Source: Acidobacteriota bacterium
GTDB taxonomy: Bacteria > Acidobacteriota > Terriglobia > Terriglobales > Acidobacteriaceae
Length of the DNA stretch: 64,000 bases
Reading direction: 5' to 3'
NCBI GenBank assembly: GCA_018268755.1
Contig: JAFDVW010000003.1
Coordinates: forward strand, 277,278-341,277
The notes under the pieces: generated by a model
Told to the model about the DNA's origin: nothing
The model's input: only the letters and a program-made list of their open reading frames with translations
Databases searched by the model: none
Made by a program: the position numbers and the translations under genes
Shown here: positions 27,346 through 35,954 of the stretch, piece by piece
Numbering within the stretch: position 1 is the stretch's first letter
Layout of the letters: every line of letters starts with the position of its first letter

Positions 27346-28706
27346 ACGCTCTCTCCCTGCAGTCTTTGGCGCAAATCTCCTCGGGCAGTCTGCTGAATAC
27401 TTTTGCGCAAGGCCTTTTGCTGGTCGTGACTGCCTGGTTGTCACTGCGTATTCTCCGCCCACAAAGTTCGCGTGCCCGGTTTGCAGTGTGGTTTGGTGTA
27501 TTGCTGACAGTCGCTGCACTTCCTTTCATCGCTGCTTGCTCCACGTCTTCGGGCAATGCCTCCTATGCGGGTCCTTCAGCCACGTGGGCGGTGCCATCGT
27601 CCTGGGCGACATATATCTTTCTGGCGTGGTCGAGCATCAGTGCAATGCTGCTCTTGCGGGTCGCCTACGGCGCCTGGCGGGTGCACAAATTGCGCATAGA
27701 AAGCAGAGTGGTGGTGGAGCAGGACCTCGATCCCGAGATCGTACTGCTGGTCCACCCATCGACTGGAAGGCACTGTGAGATTCGCGTCTCCGAACAAATT
27801 CGCGTTCCGGCGGCGGTCGGATTCCTGCGTCCGGCTGTCCTGTTGCCGGAGTGGGCGCTCTCCGAGTTGCCGTCGGCGGATTTGAGGGCTGTGCTTCTCC
27901 ACGAGATGGCGCATCTTCGCCGCTGGGACGACTGGACGAACCTCGCCCAACAATTGCTCAAGGCTGTGTTCTTTTTTCATCCCGCGGTGTGGTGGATTGA
28001 CGGCCGTCTGGCCCTGGAACGCGAGATGGCCTGCGATGATGCCGTCTTGGAGGCCACTGCCAATCCTAATGCCTACGCACGTTCGCTACTGTCTCTGGCC
28101 GAACGGGTCCACTTGGGACGGGGATTGGCCTTGGCCCAGGCTGTGATCGGACGCATGCGGCAAACTTCCTTGCGCATCGCACAGATTCTGAATGGACAGC
28201 AGCGTGGGACGACGCAGAGCTGGAAGCCGGCCGGCGTGGCCGCAGCCCTGTTATCGCTAGTGGTGCTGGCTGGACATGCCTATGCGCCGCGTCTGGTGAC
28301 TTTTCAGGAGCCGCAAGCTTTGGCGCTGGCTACCCCCCAACTCTTGGCGCCGCAGGTAGTAAAAACCGCGCTGCCCTTAAAGCCAGGAAAGGCTCTCAGT
28401 AGACAGCCTTCCCCAGGAATGCAGGCTGCGGCGGCTGTCCAGTCGAAGATCAAACCATCCTCTGGCGTGGTACTGGCTGGAGCCAAGCGGCAAACGCCGG
28501 CCTCCATGGAGGAACAGCTGGCGCAAGCATTGCCGGCTAGCGCTCTGCGCGATTTGCCGGCAGGACGTCAATACGTGTTCGTAATGCAGACGACGCAGTG
28601 GAATGACCATGGTGCTCCGGTCCTGAGTCTTTGCGTATGGCGGGTCACGGTAAGTGCCAGCGGCCAGCAGCAGGTGGAGGCTGAGGTTTACATGAAGTCG
28701 ATCTAA
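27342..28706 (+). CDS. M56 family metallopeptidase, BlaR1-like membrane sensor
   Basis: A 454-residue polytopic protein with several N-terminal membrane helices and a gluzincin-type zinc site HEMAH (His187 and His191) in a cytoplasmic loop, with the third ligand region in LEREMACDDAVLEAT. A helix at about 300-320 is followed by an extracytoplasmic C-terminal region that is Ala/Gln/Pro-rich and short. It does not look like the penicillin-binding sensor domain of true BlaR1, so the signal is unknown. It is coupled to blaI by a 4-base overlap. It likely cleaves BlaI on stress. Confidence 0.88.
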   Translation: MNALSLQSLAQISSGSLLNTFAQGLLLVVTAWLSLRILRPQSSRARFAVWFGVLLTVAALPFIAACSTSSGNASYAGPSATWAVPSSWATYIFLAWSSISAMLLLRVAYGAWRVHKLRIESRVVVEQDLDPEIVLLVHPSTGRHCEIRVSEQIRVPAAVGFLRPAVLLPEWALSELPSADLRAVLLHEMAHLRRWDDWTNLAQQLLKAVFFFHPAVWWIDGRLALEREMACDDAVLEATANPNAYARSLLSLAERVHLGRGLALAQAVIGRMRQTSLRIAQILNGQQRGTTQSWKPAGVAAALLSLVVLAGHAYAPRLVTFQEPQALALATPQLLAPQVVKTALPLKPGKALSRQPSPGMQAAAAVQSKIKPSSGVVLAGAKRQTPASMEEQLAQALPASALRDLPAGRQYVFVMQTTQWNDHGAPVLSLCVWRVTVSASGQQQVEAEVYMKSI

Positions 28707-28712
28707 ATTTTT

Positions 28713-28740
28713 TTGACGATATCAACTAAATATTTAGTTT
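28713..28740 (+). promoter_or_regulatory. degP promoter with perfect BlaI-type palindrome
   Basis: A -35 TTGACG is at 28713-28718 and a weak -10 TAGTTT at 28735-28740. The operator AACTAAATATTTAGTT (28724-28739) is a perfect 16-bp palindrome with the ACTA-N6-TAGT form also seen before blaI. It overlaps the promoter, so bound repressor would block transcription of the HtrA protease gene. Confidence 0.7.
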
Positions 28741-28758
28741 CAAGAAGGAGAAATACCC

Positions 28759-30303
28759 ATGAGTAGTCGCATGCAGCAATTGGCCAGCGCTTGGAAATAT
28801 CGTTTGCTCACCCCTGTCCTCGGACTAGCCCTGGTAGCGGCATTTGCCGGCTACCAGTTCGCGAACCCGGTGAAAGCAGCGGCCCCGGCCCCTGCGCCGG
28901 CAGCCGCGCCCCTCGATGACAGCAGCGTAAGCGCTCTGGTGGCTCTCGACCAGGCCATGGAAACTTTAGCGGCCCGGGTGACTCCGGGCATCGTCAACAT
29001 CACCGTGACCTCGAAGACGAAACCGGCGCAAGAGAATTCCTGGGGCCAGGGACAAAGTGATGATGACGACGACAACACGCCCGACATGGGGCCCTTTGGG
29101 CGCTTCTTTGGCCAGATGCAGCCGCAGCGTCCGCGCATTGAGCACGGTCTGGGCAGCGGCGTGATCATTTCGCCCGATGGTTACATTGTGACCAACAACC
29201 ATGTAGTGGATGGCGCCGTGGATATTCGCGTCACCATGACCGACCGCCGCGTGCTGGCGGCAAAACTGGTAGGCACCGACCCACTCACCGACCTCGCAGT
29301 GCTGAAGGTGGATGGCAAGAACCTGCCCAGCGTGCCCTGGGGAGATTCCACCAAGTTGCATCCGGGACAGTCCGTGTTGGCCTTCGGCAATCCACTCGGC
29401 TTCCGCTTCACGGTGACACGCGGCATCGTCAGCGCGCTCAACCGCCCCAATCCCTTCGCCGCGGACCGGCGGGCGCCGGGACAGTTCATTCAAACCGATG
29501 CTGCTATCAATCCCGGTAACTCCGGTGGCCCGCTGGTCAATGCGCACGGCGAAGTCATCGGCATCAACACTTTCCTGGTCTCTTCGTCAGGCTCATTCTC
29601 CGGCATGGGGTTTGCCATCCCCACCCAGATCGTGCGGCCAACGGTGGAAGCTTTGATCCGCGACGGCAAAGTGAGCCGCGGCTACATTGGCATTGGCATC
29701 AATGACGTCACGCCCGACCAGGCCAAGTTCTTTCAGGTCGACAAGGCGGTAGGCGCGGTGGTCACGCAGGTCGAGCCGAACTCACCCGGCGAGAAAGCCG
29801 GACTCAAGGTAGGCGATGTGATTGTCGAACTCAATGGCCAGCCCATCAACGACGCAGGGCAGTTGCAGGTGGAAGTCGGCCAGAAGCAGCCCGGCGCTAC
29901 CATCAAGCTGCAGGTCATGCGCGATGGCAAGAGCGTGAATGTTCCGGTCACGCTTGAAGCCATGGGTAAGAACGACAATGAAAAAGAGAGCGGTACGGCC
30001 AGCGCCGGCAAACCGCGCTGGGGGATCGGGCTCTCGGACTTGACCCCAAACATTCGCCAGCAACTGCAGGCGGACAGCACGCTGCAAGGCGCGATCATTG
30101 AGCGGGTCGTCCCCGGCAGTCCCGCCGACAACGCCGGCCTGCAGCGAGGAGACGTCATCACAGAAGTGAATCGTCGGCCGGTGAAATCGGCATTGGACGC
30201 ACAGGAGGCCTTGCAAAAGGTCGAGAAGGGCCAGGACGCGCTGGTGCTGGTCTGGTCGAACGGCGGCAGTAGCTTCCGCGTGCTCAAGCCGGTACAAGAT
30301 TAA
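28759..30303 (+). CDS. degP: Do family serine endopeptidase (HtrA/DegP-like)
   Basis: A 514-residue periplasmic protease/chaperone for misfolded envelope proteins. It has an N-terminal membrane anchor or signal (about 15-35), a trypsin-like domain with the triad His148 (TNNHVVDGA), Asp178 (DPLTDLAVLK) and Ser255 (NPGNSGGPLV), and two PDZ domains (about 315-405 and 425-510), each with GYIGIGI-like and GDVI-V/TEVN binding loops. RBS AGAAGGAG precedes the ATG. The operator upstream matches that of blaI, so expression probably depends on the BlaI/M56 pair. A terminator follows. Confidence 0.97.
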   Translation: MSSRMQQLASAWKYRLLTPVLGLALVAAFAGYQFANPVKAAAPAPAPAAAPLDDSSVSALVALDQAMETLAARVTPGIVNITVTSKTKPAQENSWGQGQSDDDDDNTPDMGPFGRFFGQMQPQRPRIEHGLGSGVIISPDGYIVTNNHVVDGAVDIRVTMTDRRVLAAKLVGTDPLTDLAVLKVDGKNLPSVPWGDSTKLHPGQSVLAFGNPLGFRFTVTRGIVSALNRPNPFAADRRAPGQFIQTDAAINPGNSGGPLVNAHGEVIGINTFLVSSSGSFSGMGFAIPTQIVRPTVEALIRDGKVSRGYIGIGINDVTPDQAKFFQVDKAVGAVVTQVEPNSPGEKAGLKVGDVIVELNGQPINDAGQLQVEVGQKQPGATIKLQVMRDGKSVNVPVTLEAMGKNDNEKESGTASAGKPRWGIGLSDLTPNIRQQLQADSTLQGAIIERVVPGSPADNAGLQRGDVITEVNRRPVKSALDAQEALQKVEKGQDALVLVWSNGGSSFRVLKPVQD

Positions 30304-30319
30304 GTGTATTTTTCCGCCA

Positions 30320-30349
30320 AGCCGCCCTGCGCAAGTGGGGCGGCTTTTT
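30320..30349 (+). terminator. Rho-independent terminator after degP
   Basis: AGCCGCCC (30320-30327) pairs with GGGCGGCT (30338-30345) around a 10-base loop, followed by a TTTTC run. It ends the blaI-M56-degP region before the ABC exporter genes. Confidence 0.85.
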
Positions 30350-30412
30350 CTTTTCCACAAAAGGACCTTCGCGTGTCGGGACTGGACCTTGCCGGTTCGC
30401 TACAATGCCAGC

Positions 30413-31342
30413 ATGGCAGTGGCTATCCAGTGTCGCGATTTACGCAAGACCTATGACGGCAAAGTCGAGGCCGTCCGTGGGCTAAACCTGGAAGTCCAGG
30501 CAGGCGAGTGCTTCGGCCTGCTCGGTCCCAATGGGGCGGGGAAGACCACCACCATCGAAATACTGGAAGGCTTGCTGGCGCCCACCTCGGGGCAAGTCAG
30601 CATTCTGGGGCATACCTGGGAAACGCATTCCCGGGAACTGCGGGAATGGCTGGGCATTTCTCTGCAGGAGACGCGGCTCTCCGAAAAACTCAGCGTGCTG
30701 GAAACCGTCGAGCTGTTCGCCAGCTTCTACCATCGGCCGCGTCCCGCGCGGGAAGTCCTGGAACAGCTGCAGCTCACCGAGAAGGCCGATGCCTGGGTGG
30801 GAAAACTTTCCGGGGGCCAGAAGCAGCGTCTGGCCGTAGCTACGGCGCTGGTGGGCAATCCGAAGGTGTTGTTTCTGGATGAGCCGACTACGGGCCTGGA
30901 TCCACAAAGCCGCCGCCAGCTCTGGGACATCGTCCGCGAATTTCAAGGGCGCGGCGGCACCATCCTTCTCACCACCCACTATATGGATGAAGCGGAACGA
31001 CTGTGCGACCGTCTGGCGATTGTGGACCACGGACAGATCATTGCGGAAGGATCTCCCGCGGAGCTGATTGCGCGCCTGGGCGGGCACCATGTGGTGGAGT
31101 TCGCCGCCAGCAATCTGGAGGGAAAGGCGCCCGAGGCGTGGAGTCAGTTGCCCGGTGTCGAGTCCGTGCGCCACGAGGACGGCTTGTTTTCCTTGAGCGT
31201 GCGGGAGCCGCACCTGACCATTCCGGCTTTGCTGGATGCGGTGGAACAACAGGGCTCGCAGCTTATGCACCTCACCACCCGCCAGGCCAGCCTGGAAGAT
31301 GTTTTTGTGCGCCTGACCGGGCGGCATCTTCGCGAAGAGTAA
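30413..31342 (+). CDS. ABC transporter ATP-binding protein
   Basis: A 309-residue ATPase of the CcmA/NatA (DrrA-like) group. It has Walker A GPNGAGKTTTIE, Q-loop region LQETRLSEKLSVLETVELF, signature KLSGGQKQRLAVATALV and Walker B VLFLDEPTTGLDPQS, plus the switch HYMDEAERLCDRL. A C-terminal domain of about 80 residues resembles the DUF4162 extension of such exporters. The ATG at 30413 is chosen because the family N-terminus AIQCRDLRKTYDG starts there. The permease starts 18 bases downstream. Confidence 0.94.
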   Translation: MAVAIQCRDLRKTYDGKVEAVRGLNLEVQAGECFGLLGPNGAGKTTTIEILEGLLAPTSGQVSILGHTWETHSRELREWLGISLQETRLSEKLSVLETVELFASFYHRPRPAREVLEQLQLTEKADAWVGKLSGGQKQRLAVATALVGNPKVLFLDEPTTGLDPQSRRQLWDIVREFQGRGGTILLTTHYMDEAERLCDRLAIVDHGQIIAEGSPAELIARLGGHHVVEFAASNLEGKAPEAWSQLPGVESVRHEDGLFSLSVREPHLTIPALLDAVEQQGSQLMHLTTRQASLEDVFVRLTGRHLREE

Positions 31343-31360
31343 AGCAAAGAAGAGAACGCT

Positions 31361-32470
31361 ATGACGAATGCACCTTCCGTCTCGCCGCAACCATCGCAGG
31401 GCCAGGTCTCCGGTCTGGTGAACCCGCGTTGGGCGGGCTTCTGGCAACTGTTGCTCGCCCGCATGCGCGAGCTGAAGCGCGAGCCGGAGGTCATCTTCTG
31501 GGTCTTCGTATTCCCCCTGCTGCTGGCCCTGGGGTTGGGGATAGCCTTTCGCAACAAGCCGGCGGACGCGACCAGCATTGCCGTGGTGGCTGGGCCCGGA
31601 GCCGATTCCACCCTCACGCTGCTGGCCAAAGCGCCACAACATGGTACGGTCCATGCCAAAGTCCTGGCGAAGGAAGAAGCCCTGAAAGCTTTTCGCCTGG
31701 GCAAGGTTGATCTGGTGGTGGAGCCGGATGGCCGCGGAGGATATCAATATCACTACGACCCGGCGCGGCCGGAAAGCGTTCTCTCCCGTACGCAAGTGAA
31801 TGATGCTCTCCAAAGCGGGGCGGGCCGGCTGGACCTGTTGCCGGTTTCCTTTGTTGTCTCCAGCGAGCCGGGATCCCGTTACATCGATTTTCTGATCCCT
31901 GGTCTTCTGGGGATGAATCTGATGAATGCCGCCATGTGGGGCATCGGGTTCGCTCTGGTAGATATGCGTCAGCGCAAGTTGCTGAAGCGTTTTGTGGCCA
32001 CGCCCATGCGCCGCAGCGACTTTCTGCTGGCCATCTTGTCCAGCCGCCTGCTGCTTATGTTGGTGGAAGTCGGACTCATGCTGGGCTTCGGCGTGCTCAT
32101 TTTTCACATGCGAGTGCTGGGCTCGGTGCTGACCATACTCCTGATCGGTGTCCTGGGGGCGCTGACCTTCGGCGGCCTCGGCCTACTCACCGCCAGCCGC
32201 GCCCAGAAGATCGAAACTATCAGCGGGCTCATCAATCTGGTGATGATGCCCATGTGGATCTTTTCCGGGGTCTTCTTCTCCTATGAACGTTTTCCCGTGG
32301 CGATCCATCCCTTCATTCAGCTCTTGCCGCTCACCGCGTTAAACGACGCCCTGCGCGCCACGATTCTGGAAGGCGCGCCTTTGGCGGCGCAGTCCGGACG
32401 CATTCTTGTGATGCTGGTGTGGGGAGGAGTCTCCTTTCTGCTGGCTATGCGCTGGTTTCGCTGGACGTAG
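31361..32470 (+). CDS. ABC-2 type transporter permease
   Basis: A 369-residue membrane subunit. One helix near the N-terminus (PEVIFWVFVFPLLLALGLGIAF) is followed by a large extracytoplasmic region and five helices in the second half, with the IDFLIPGLLGMNLMNAAMWGIGFALVDMRQRKLLKRF segment typical of ABC-2 exporters. It pairs with the ATPase just upstream. The cargo is unknown; drug, lipid or Na export are all possible for this class. Confidence 0.93.
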   Translation: MTNAPSVSPQPSQGQVSGLVNPRWAGFWQLLLARMRELKREPEVIFWVFVFPLLLALGLGIAFRNKPADATSIAVVAGPGADSTLTLLAKAPQHGTVHAKVLAKEEALKAFRLGKVDLVVEPDGRGGYQYHYDPARPESVLSRTQVNDALQSGAGRLDLLPVSFVVSSEPGSRYIDFLIPGLLGMNLMNAAMWGIGFALVDMRQRKLLKRFVATPMRRSDFLLAILSSRLLLMLVEVGLMLGFGVLIFHMRVLGSVLTILLIGVLGALTFGGLGLLTASRAQKIETISGLINLVMMPMWIFSGVFFSYERFPVAIHPFIQLLPLTALNDALRATILEGAPLAAQSGRILVMLVWGGVSFLLAMRWFRWT

Positions 32471-32891
32471 AAATGCCTGCATTTCCATGGATTTCCATTG
32501 TTCTCGGATTAGGTGCGCTGATAAAATACACATGTGATGGGTGTGCTCAGGATCGCCGTCGCCTTATTGCTGCTGGTAGCTGCGGCCGCGGTGTTTCTCT
32601 CTCCCGTCACCAACCTTCCGTGTACCGCGTTGCGGGCCCAGCAGACAGCATTCCTTTTATTTTTCTCCATCATCATGGCGGCCCGGCATATTGCTTTTGT
32701 GCGTCATTCTTCTCTGGTTCTGCGCTTCGTCCCACGCGCCACTGAGAACCGATCGATACCCATTTCTGGCCTGGTATCGCGTACCTGCATACTTCTTTGC
32801 TAAAGCGGCGCTTTTACGCCTGTTGATCCACGCCTGGGGCTGGATGGCAGGTCGTACGCTCTCGACTTTGGGGTAAGAAACGAGGGAGACG
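32471..32891. other. Intergenic region before otsB
   Basis: About 420 bases. A possible promoter (TTGTTC then GATAAAAT) lies near 32500-32530, and a small open frame is described separately. No other feature is visible. Confidence 0.5.
32534..32803 (+). CDS. Possible short membrane protein
   Basis: An open frame of 89 codons starts with GTG directly followed by ATG. The N-terminal half reads like a small membrane protein: a hydrophobic segment (VLRIAVALLLLVAAAAVFLSP), a short PCTALRAQQ loop, then a second hydrophobic stretch (AFLLFFSIIMA). The last third looks unlike coding protein, so a frameshift or a wrong frame end is possible. No clear ribosome binding site. Listed with low confidence. 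Confidence 0.3.
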   Translation: MMGVLRIAVALLLLVAAAAVFLSPVTNLPCTALRAQQTAFLLFFSIIMAARHIAFVRHSSLVLRFVPRATENRSIPISGLVSRTCILLC

Positions 32892-33686
32892 ATGCCCGTA
32901 CTCATGGATGCCCGCGAGAATTATTCCGGCTTTCTGCCACGTCTGCAGGCCGCCGGCGCCCGTGTGCTTTTGCTGGATTACGACGGCACGCTGGCCCCAT
33001 TTCATGCCGATCGCATGCAGGCCTTCCCCTATCCCCAGGTCCCGCCGCTGCTGGCACAAATTCGCCAGCAGGGGACGCGGGTGATTTTCATCACTGGACG
33101 CCCCGCCGGCGAATTGGCCAAATTAAGCGGGATTCACCCGCCTCCGGAAATCTGGGGAAGCCACGGATTAGAGCGGCTCTATCCCGACGGCCGGCACGAA
33201 GTGATGGCGCTCGATGAACCGACGCAGGCGGCGCTGCACTTGGCGCGAGATTTGGTCGCTCGTGACCTGCCGCAGGCGCGCGTGGAAGTCAAGCCGGGGG
33301 GCGTGGCAGTGCATTGGCGCGGGGCCGGTCCCTCGGAAGTCAATCGGCTACAGGAAAATATCCTGCAACTGTGGCGTCCGCTGACGGAATCTCAGGCTCT
33401 ACGCATTCTGGAATTTGACGGTGGCCTGGAACTCCGCGCCGCCGTGTGGAATAAGGGTCATGCCGTGAAGGCGATTTTGCAGGAAGCGGGCGAACCAGCC
33501 GCCATCGCCTACCTGGGAGATGACCAGACGGACGAAGACGCATTCTGTGCCCTCAAGGGAAAAGGACTCACCGTCCTGGTTCGGACGGAGTCTCGCCCCA
33601 CAACTGCCGATGTCTGGCTGCAACCACCACAACAGCTCGTCCGCTTTTTGCAGGATTGGCTCCGAGCCTCGGGAGGGGAAGCATGA
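32892..33686 (+). CDS. otsB: Trehalose-6-phosphate phosphatase OtsB
   Basis: Dephosphorylates trehalose-6-phosphate. The 264-residue HAD phosphatase has the nucleophile motif LLLDYDGTLAPF (Asp29, Asp31), the FITGRPAGEL motif, WGSHGLERLYPDG and the acidic YLGDDQTDEDAF metal loop. Its stop overlaps the otsA start (ATGA), a translationally coupled pair for the OtsBA route from glucose-6-phosphate and UDP-glucose. Confidence 0.97.
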   Translation: MPVLMDARENYSGFLPRLQAAGARVLLLDYDGTLAPFHADRMQAFPYPQVPPLLAQIRQQGTRVIFITGRPAGELAKLSGIHPPPEIWGSHGLERLYPDGRHEVMALDEPTQAALHLARDLVARDLPQARVEVKPGGVAVHWRGAGPSEVNRLQENILQLWRPLTESQALRILEFDGGLELRAAVWNKGHAVKAILQEAGEPAAIAYLGDDQTDEDAFCALKGKGLTVLVRTESRPTTADVWLQPPQQLVRFLQDWLRASGGEA

Positions 33687-35278
33687 ACAGCATCAAGGGT
33701 GGTCTCATCAATGTATCGAACCGCTTGCCGGTGCAGATTCGCAAACATGCCGGAGGCGTGCGTTTATTCCGCAGCTCCGGCGGTTTGGCCACGGCGCTGA
33801 ATGCTGCCTGGCAGGAGCAGCCGGGAATATGGATCGGCTGGCCCGGCATGGCCCAGGACCCGCAGATTCAGCCGCTGCTGCGTAAGGCTTCCCGCGGCCG
33901 GCCCTACACCTTGCAGGCGGTGTCTCTCACCGACGATGAAGTTGCCAAGTTCTATGCGGGTTTTGCCAATGAAATCATCTGGCCCCTCTTCCACGATATG
34001 CCCACCCGCTGCAATTTCGACCCAGCCTACTGGGAGGTCTATCAGCGAGTGAACCACAAGTTCGCCCAAGCGGTGCAGGAGACTGCGAAAGCCGAGGACT
34101 TTGTTTGGATCCACGACTACCATCTGATGCTGGTCGCGGAAAATCTGCGGCAGGCCGGATGCCGTTCCCGCCTGGGCTTCTTCCTGCACATTCCGTTTCC
34201 TGCGCCGGACATGTTTGAAAAACTTCCCTGGCGCGAAGCTATTCTAGAGGCCCTGCTGCGCTTTGATCTGCTGGGTTTTCAGACCGACCGCGACCGGGGA
34301 AATTTTGAGGATTGCCTGCGCAAGTTGCTGCCTGACATCGTGGTGGAAGATGCCGGCGTGCCGGGCCAGCATGTCGTGCGCCATGGCGCCCTACGCAGTC
34401 TGGCCGGCACCTTTCCCATCAGCATTGACTTCGATGAGTTCGCCAATCATGCCCTGCGGCCGGAGATCGGGGAAAGCGTCAAGAGTATCCGCAAGGATTT
34501 GAATGACCGCTTCCTTCTGCTGGGTGTGGACCGCATGGACTACACCAAGGGTATCCCCGAGCGACTGAAGGCGTTGCGTATTGTGCTGGAACGCTTTCCG
34601 GAGCTGCGCCGCCGCATCACGCTGGTGCAGGTGGTGGTGCCCAGCCGGGAAGAGATCCCCAATTACAAAGAGCTGCGCCACGAGGTCGAATTGCTGGTCA
34701 GCCAGATCAACGGCGAATTCACTCAGCCGGGCTGGGTGCCCATCCACTACATGCACCGCAGCTTAAGCCGTGAGGACCTGATTGCGTATTACCGCGCGGC
34801 CGATGTGGCGCTGATTACCCCGCTCAAGGATGGAATGAATCTGGTGGCGAAGGAATTCTGTGCCGCCCAGGTGGATGAACGCGGGGTGCTGATCTTGAGC
34901 GAATTCGCGGGGGCAGGCCCGGAATTGCGTCACGGCGCGACCCTGGTCAATCCCAACGATACTCCCGCGGTAGCTACGGCGATTCGCGAAGCCTGCATCA
35001 TGCCCCTGGAGGAAAAGCAGCGCCGCATACGGGTATTGCGGGAAATTGTTCGCGGACACAATGTGCAGCGCTGGGCCCGGTCGTTCATGCAGGCGGCCGC
35101 CGATATTCCCCAGCCCCCAGCCGACCAGGAGACCAAAGTGGAGGAGAGCACTCCGTCGCGCACTACGCCTGGGGTTGCCCTGGTGGCGTCCGGCCCGCGG
35201 CGCGGAATGTCATTTCCTCCCGCTTACGGAGAACCCGGCACCCGCGCGCTCACCTGGCTGGCCAGGGGCGGCGACTAA
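33683..35278 (+). CDS. otsA: Trehalose-6-phosphate synthase OtsA
   Basis: Makes trehalose-6-phosphate from a nucleotide-glucose and glucose-6-phosphate; GT-B glycosyltransferase family 20. The 531-residue protein has [53 protein letters not shown] and [14 protein letters not shown]. It is longer than the usual 460-480 residues because of about 60 low-complexity C-terminal residues. The start at 33683 follows GGGAGGGG and overlaps otsB by 4 bases. Trehalose would protect against drying and osmotic stress. Confidence 0.97.
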   Translation: MNSIKGGLINVSNRLPVQIRKHAGGVRLFRSSGGLATALNAAWQEQPGIWIGWPGMAQDPQIQPLLRKASRGRPYTLQAVSLTDDEVAKFYAGFANEIIWPLFHDMPTRCNFDPAYWEVYQRVNHKFAQAVQETAKAEDFVWIHDYHLMLVAENLRQAGCRSRLGFFLHIPFPAPDMFEKLPWREAILEALLRFDLLGFQTDRDRGNFEDCLRKLLPDIVVEDAGVPGQHVVRHGALRSLAGTFPISIDFDEFANHALRPEIGESVKSIRKDLNDRFLLLGVDRMDYTKGIPERLKALRIVLERFPELRRRITLVQVVVPSREEIPNYKELRHEVELLVSQINGEFTQPGWVPIHYMHRSLSREDLIAYYRAADVALITPLKDGMNLVAKEFCAAQVDERGVLILSEFAGAGPELRHGATLVNPNDTPAVATAIREACIMPLEEKQRRIRVLREIVRGHNVQRWARSFMQAAADIPQPPADQETKVEESTPSRTTPGVALVASGPRRGMSFPPAYGEPGTRALTWLARGGD

Positions 35279-35292
35279 CTTTACACGCCGGC

Positions 35293-35772
35293 CTACGACT
35301 GCTTGCGGCCGCCGGAAGACTTCTTTCGGGCGGCCTTCTTTTTGCTTTGCGCTTCGCGCTTGGCCAGTTCTTCTTCGGAATACATGCTGCCGCGGCAATT
35401 GGCGGCCCCACACCAGCAGGGGGCCTGGTCATCCAGTTCGCCGTCGTAGAGGCTGTAATCGTAAGTGAGTTCTTCGCCCGGGCGAATGTCGCGAATGGAG
35501 AGAATGTACACCCGGCCGTCGATCTCATCACTCTCACAGTTGGGATCGCAGGAGTGGTTGATGAAGGCGGCGGTATTGTCGCCGTCAATCACATGCTCGC
35601 CGTCGCTGAGACCGTACAGGTAGGTGCTGGGAGCGTCCTGATAGAGTTCATCGGCCTGCTTCACTGTAAGGCGGGGGCCGGTGTATTCCACAATGCGTGT
35701 GCCCTTGCTGATAGGTTGGGTGGCGTAGCAGCCGTGGGCATGAATTTTGGAGCGACGAATCACAATGCTCAT
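35293..35772 (-). CDS. SET domain-containing protein with post-SET cysteine motif
   Basis: A 159-residue predicted protein-lysine methyltransferase using S-adenosylmethionine. The SET core has HGCYATQPISKG, NHSCDPN (72-78), and ELTYDY (101-106), and a post-SET zinc motif Cys119-x-Cys121-x4-Cys126 that with Cys75 forms a complete Zn site. There is no pre-SET domain. The C-terminus is Lys/Arg-rich. The start ATG at 35772 is chosen for the MSIVIRRSKIHAHG match. It stands alone between otsA and tRNA-Gly. The substrate is unknown; ribosomal or nucleoid-associated proteins are possible. Confidence 0.85.
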   Translation of the reverse strand: MSIVIRRSKIHAHGCYATQPISKGTRIVEYTGPRLTVKQADELYQDAPSTYLYGLSDGEHVIDGDNTAAFINHSCDPNCESDEIDGRVYILSIRDIRPGEELTYDYSLYDGELDDQAPCWCGAANCRGSMYSEEELAKREAQSKKKAARKKSSGGRKQS

Positions 35773-35871
35773 GGTCTTACTCTGTCCTGTAGGCCGGGGC
35801 GGCATAGCGTCCGTGGCTTCTCTGAGGTAATATTAATTGGTTCGTCGTGGTTGTGCCTCACGTCAAGTGAA

Positions 35872-35945
35872 GCGGCCCTGGTATATGGGTTGTGCCCCGG
35901 CTTCCCAAGCCGGCGAAACGGGTTCGAGTCCCGTGGGCCGCTCCA
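35872..35945 (+). tRNA. tRNA-Gly (anticodon CCC)
   Basis: Cloverleaf folds by eye: acceptor GCGGCCC/GGGCCGC, D-stem GTAT/GTGC with a short loop, anticodon stem CCGGC/GCCGG with loop TTCCCAA, and T-stem ACGGG/CCCGT with loop TTCGAGT. Anticodon CCC reads GGG glycine codons; discriminator U73 fits glycine, and the CCA tail is encoded. Confidence 0.93.
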
Positions 35946-35954
35946 AGATTCCCG

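Noticed and set aside
30482-32107. A 541-codon minus-strand open frame opposite the ABC transporter genes
   Set aside because: Shadow of the ATPase and permease genes, which have all their motifs.
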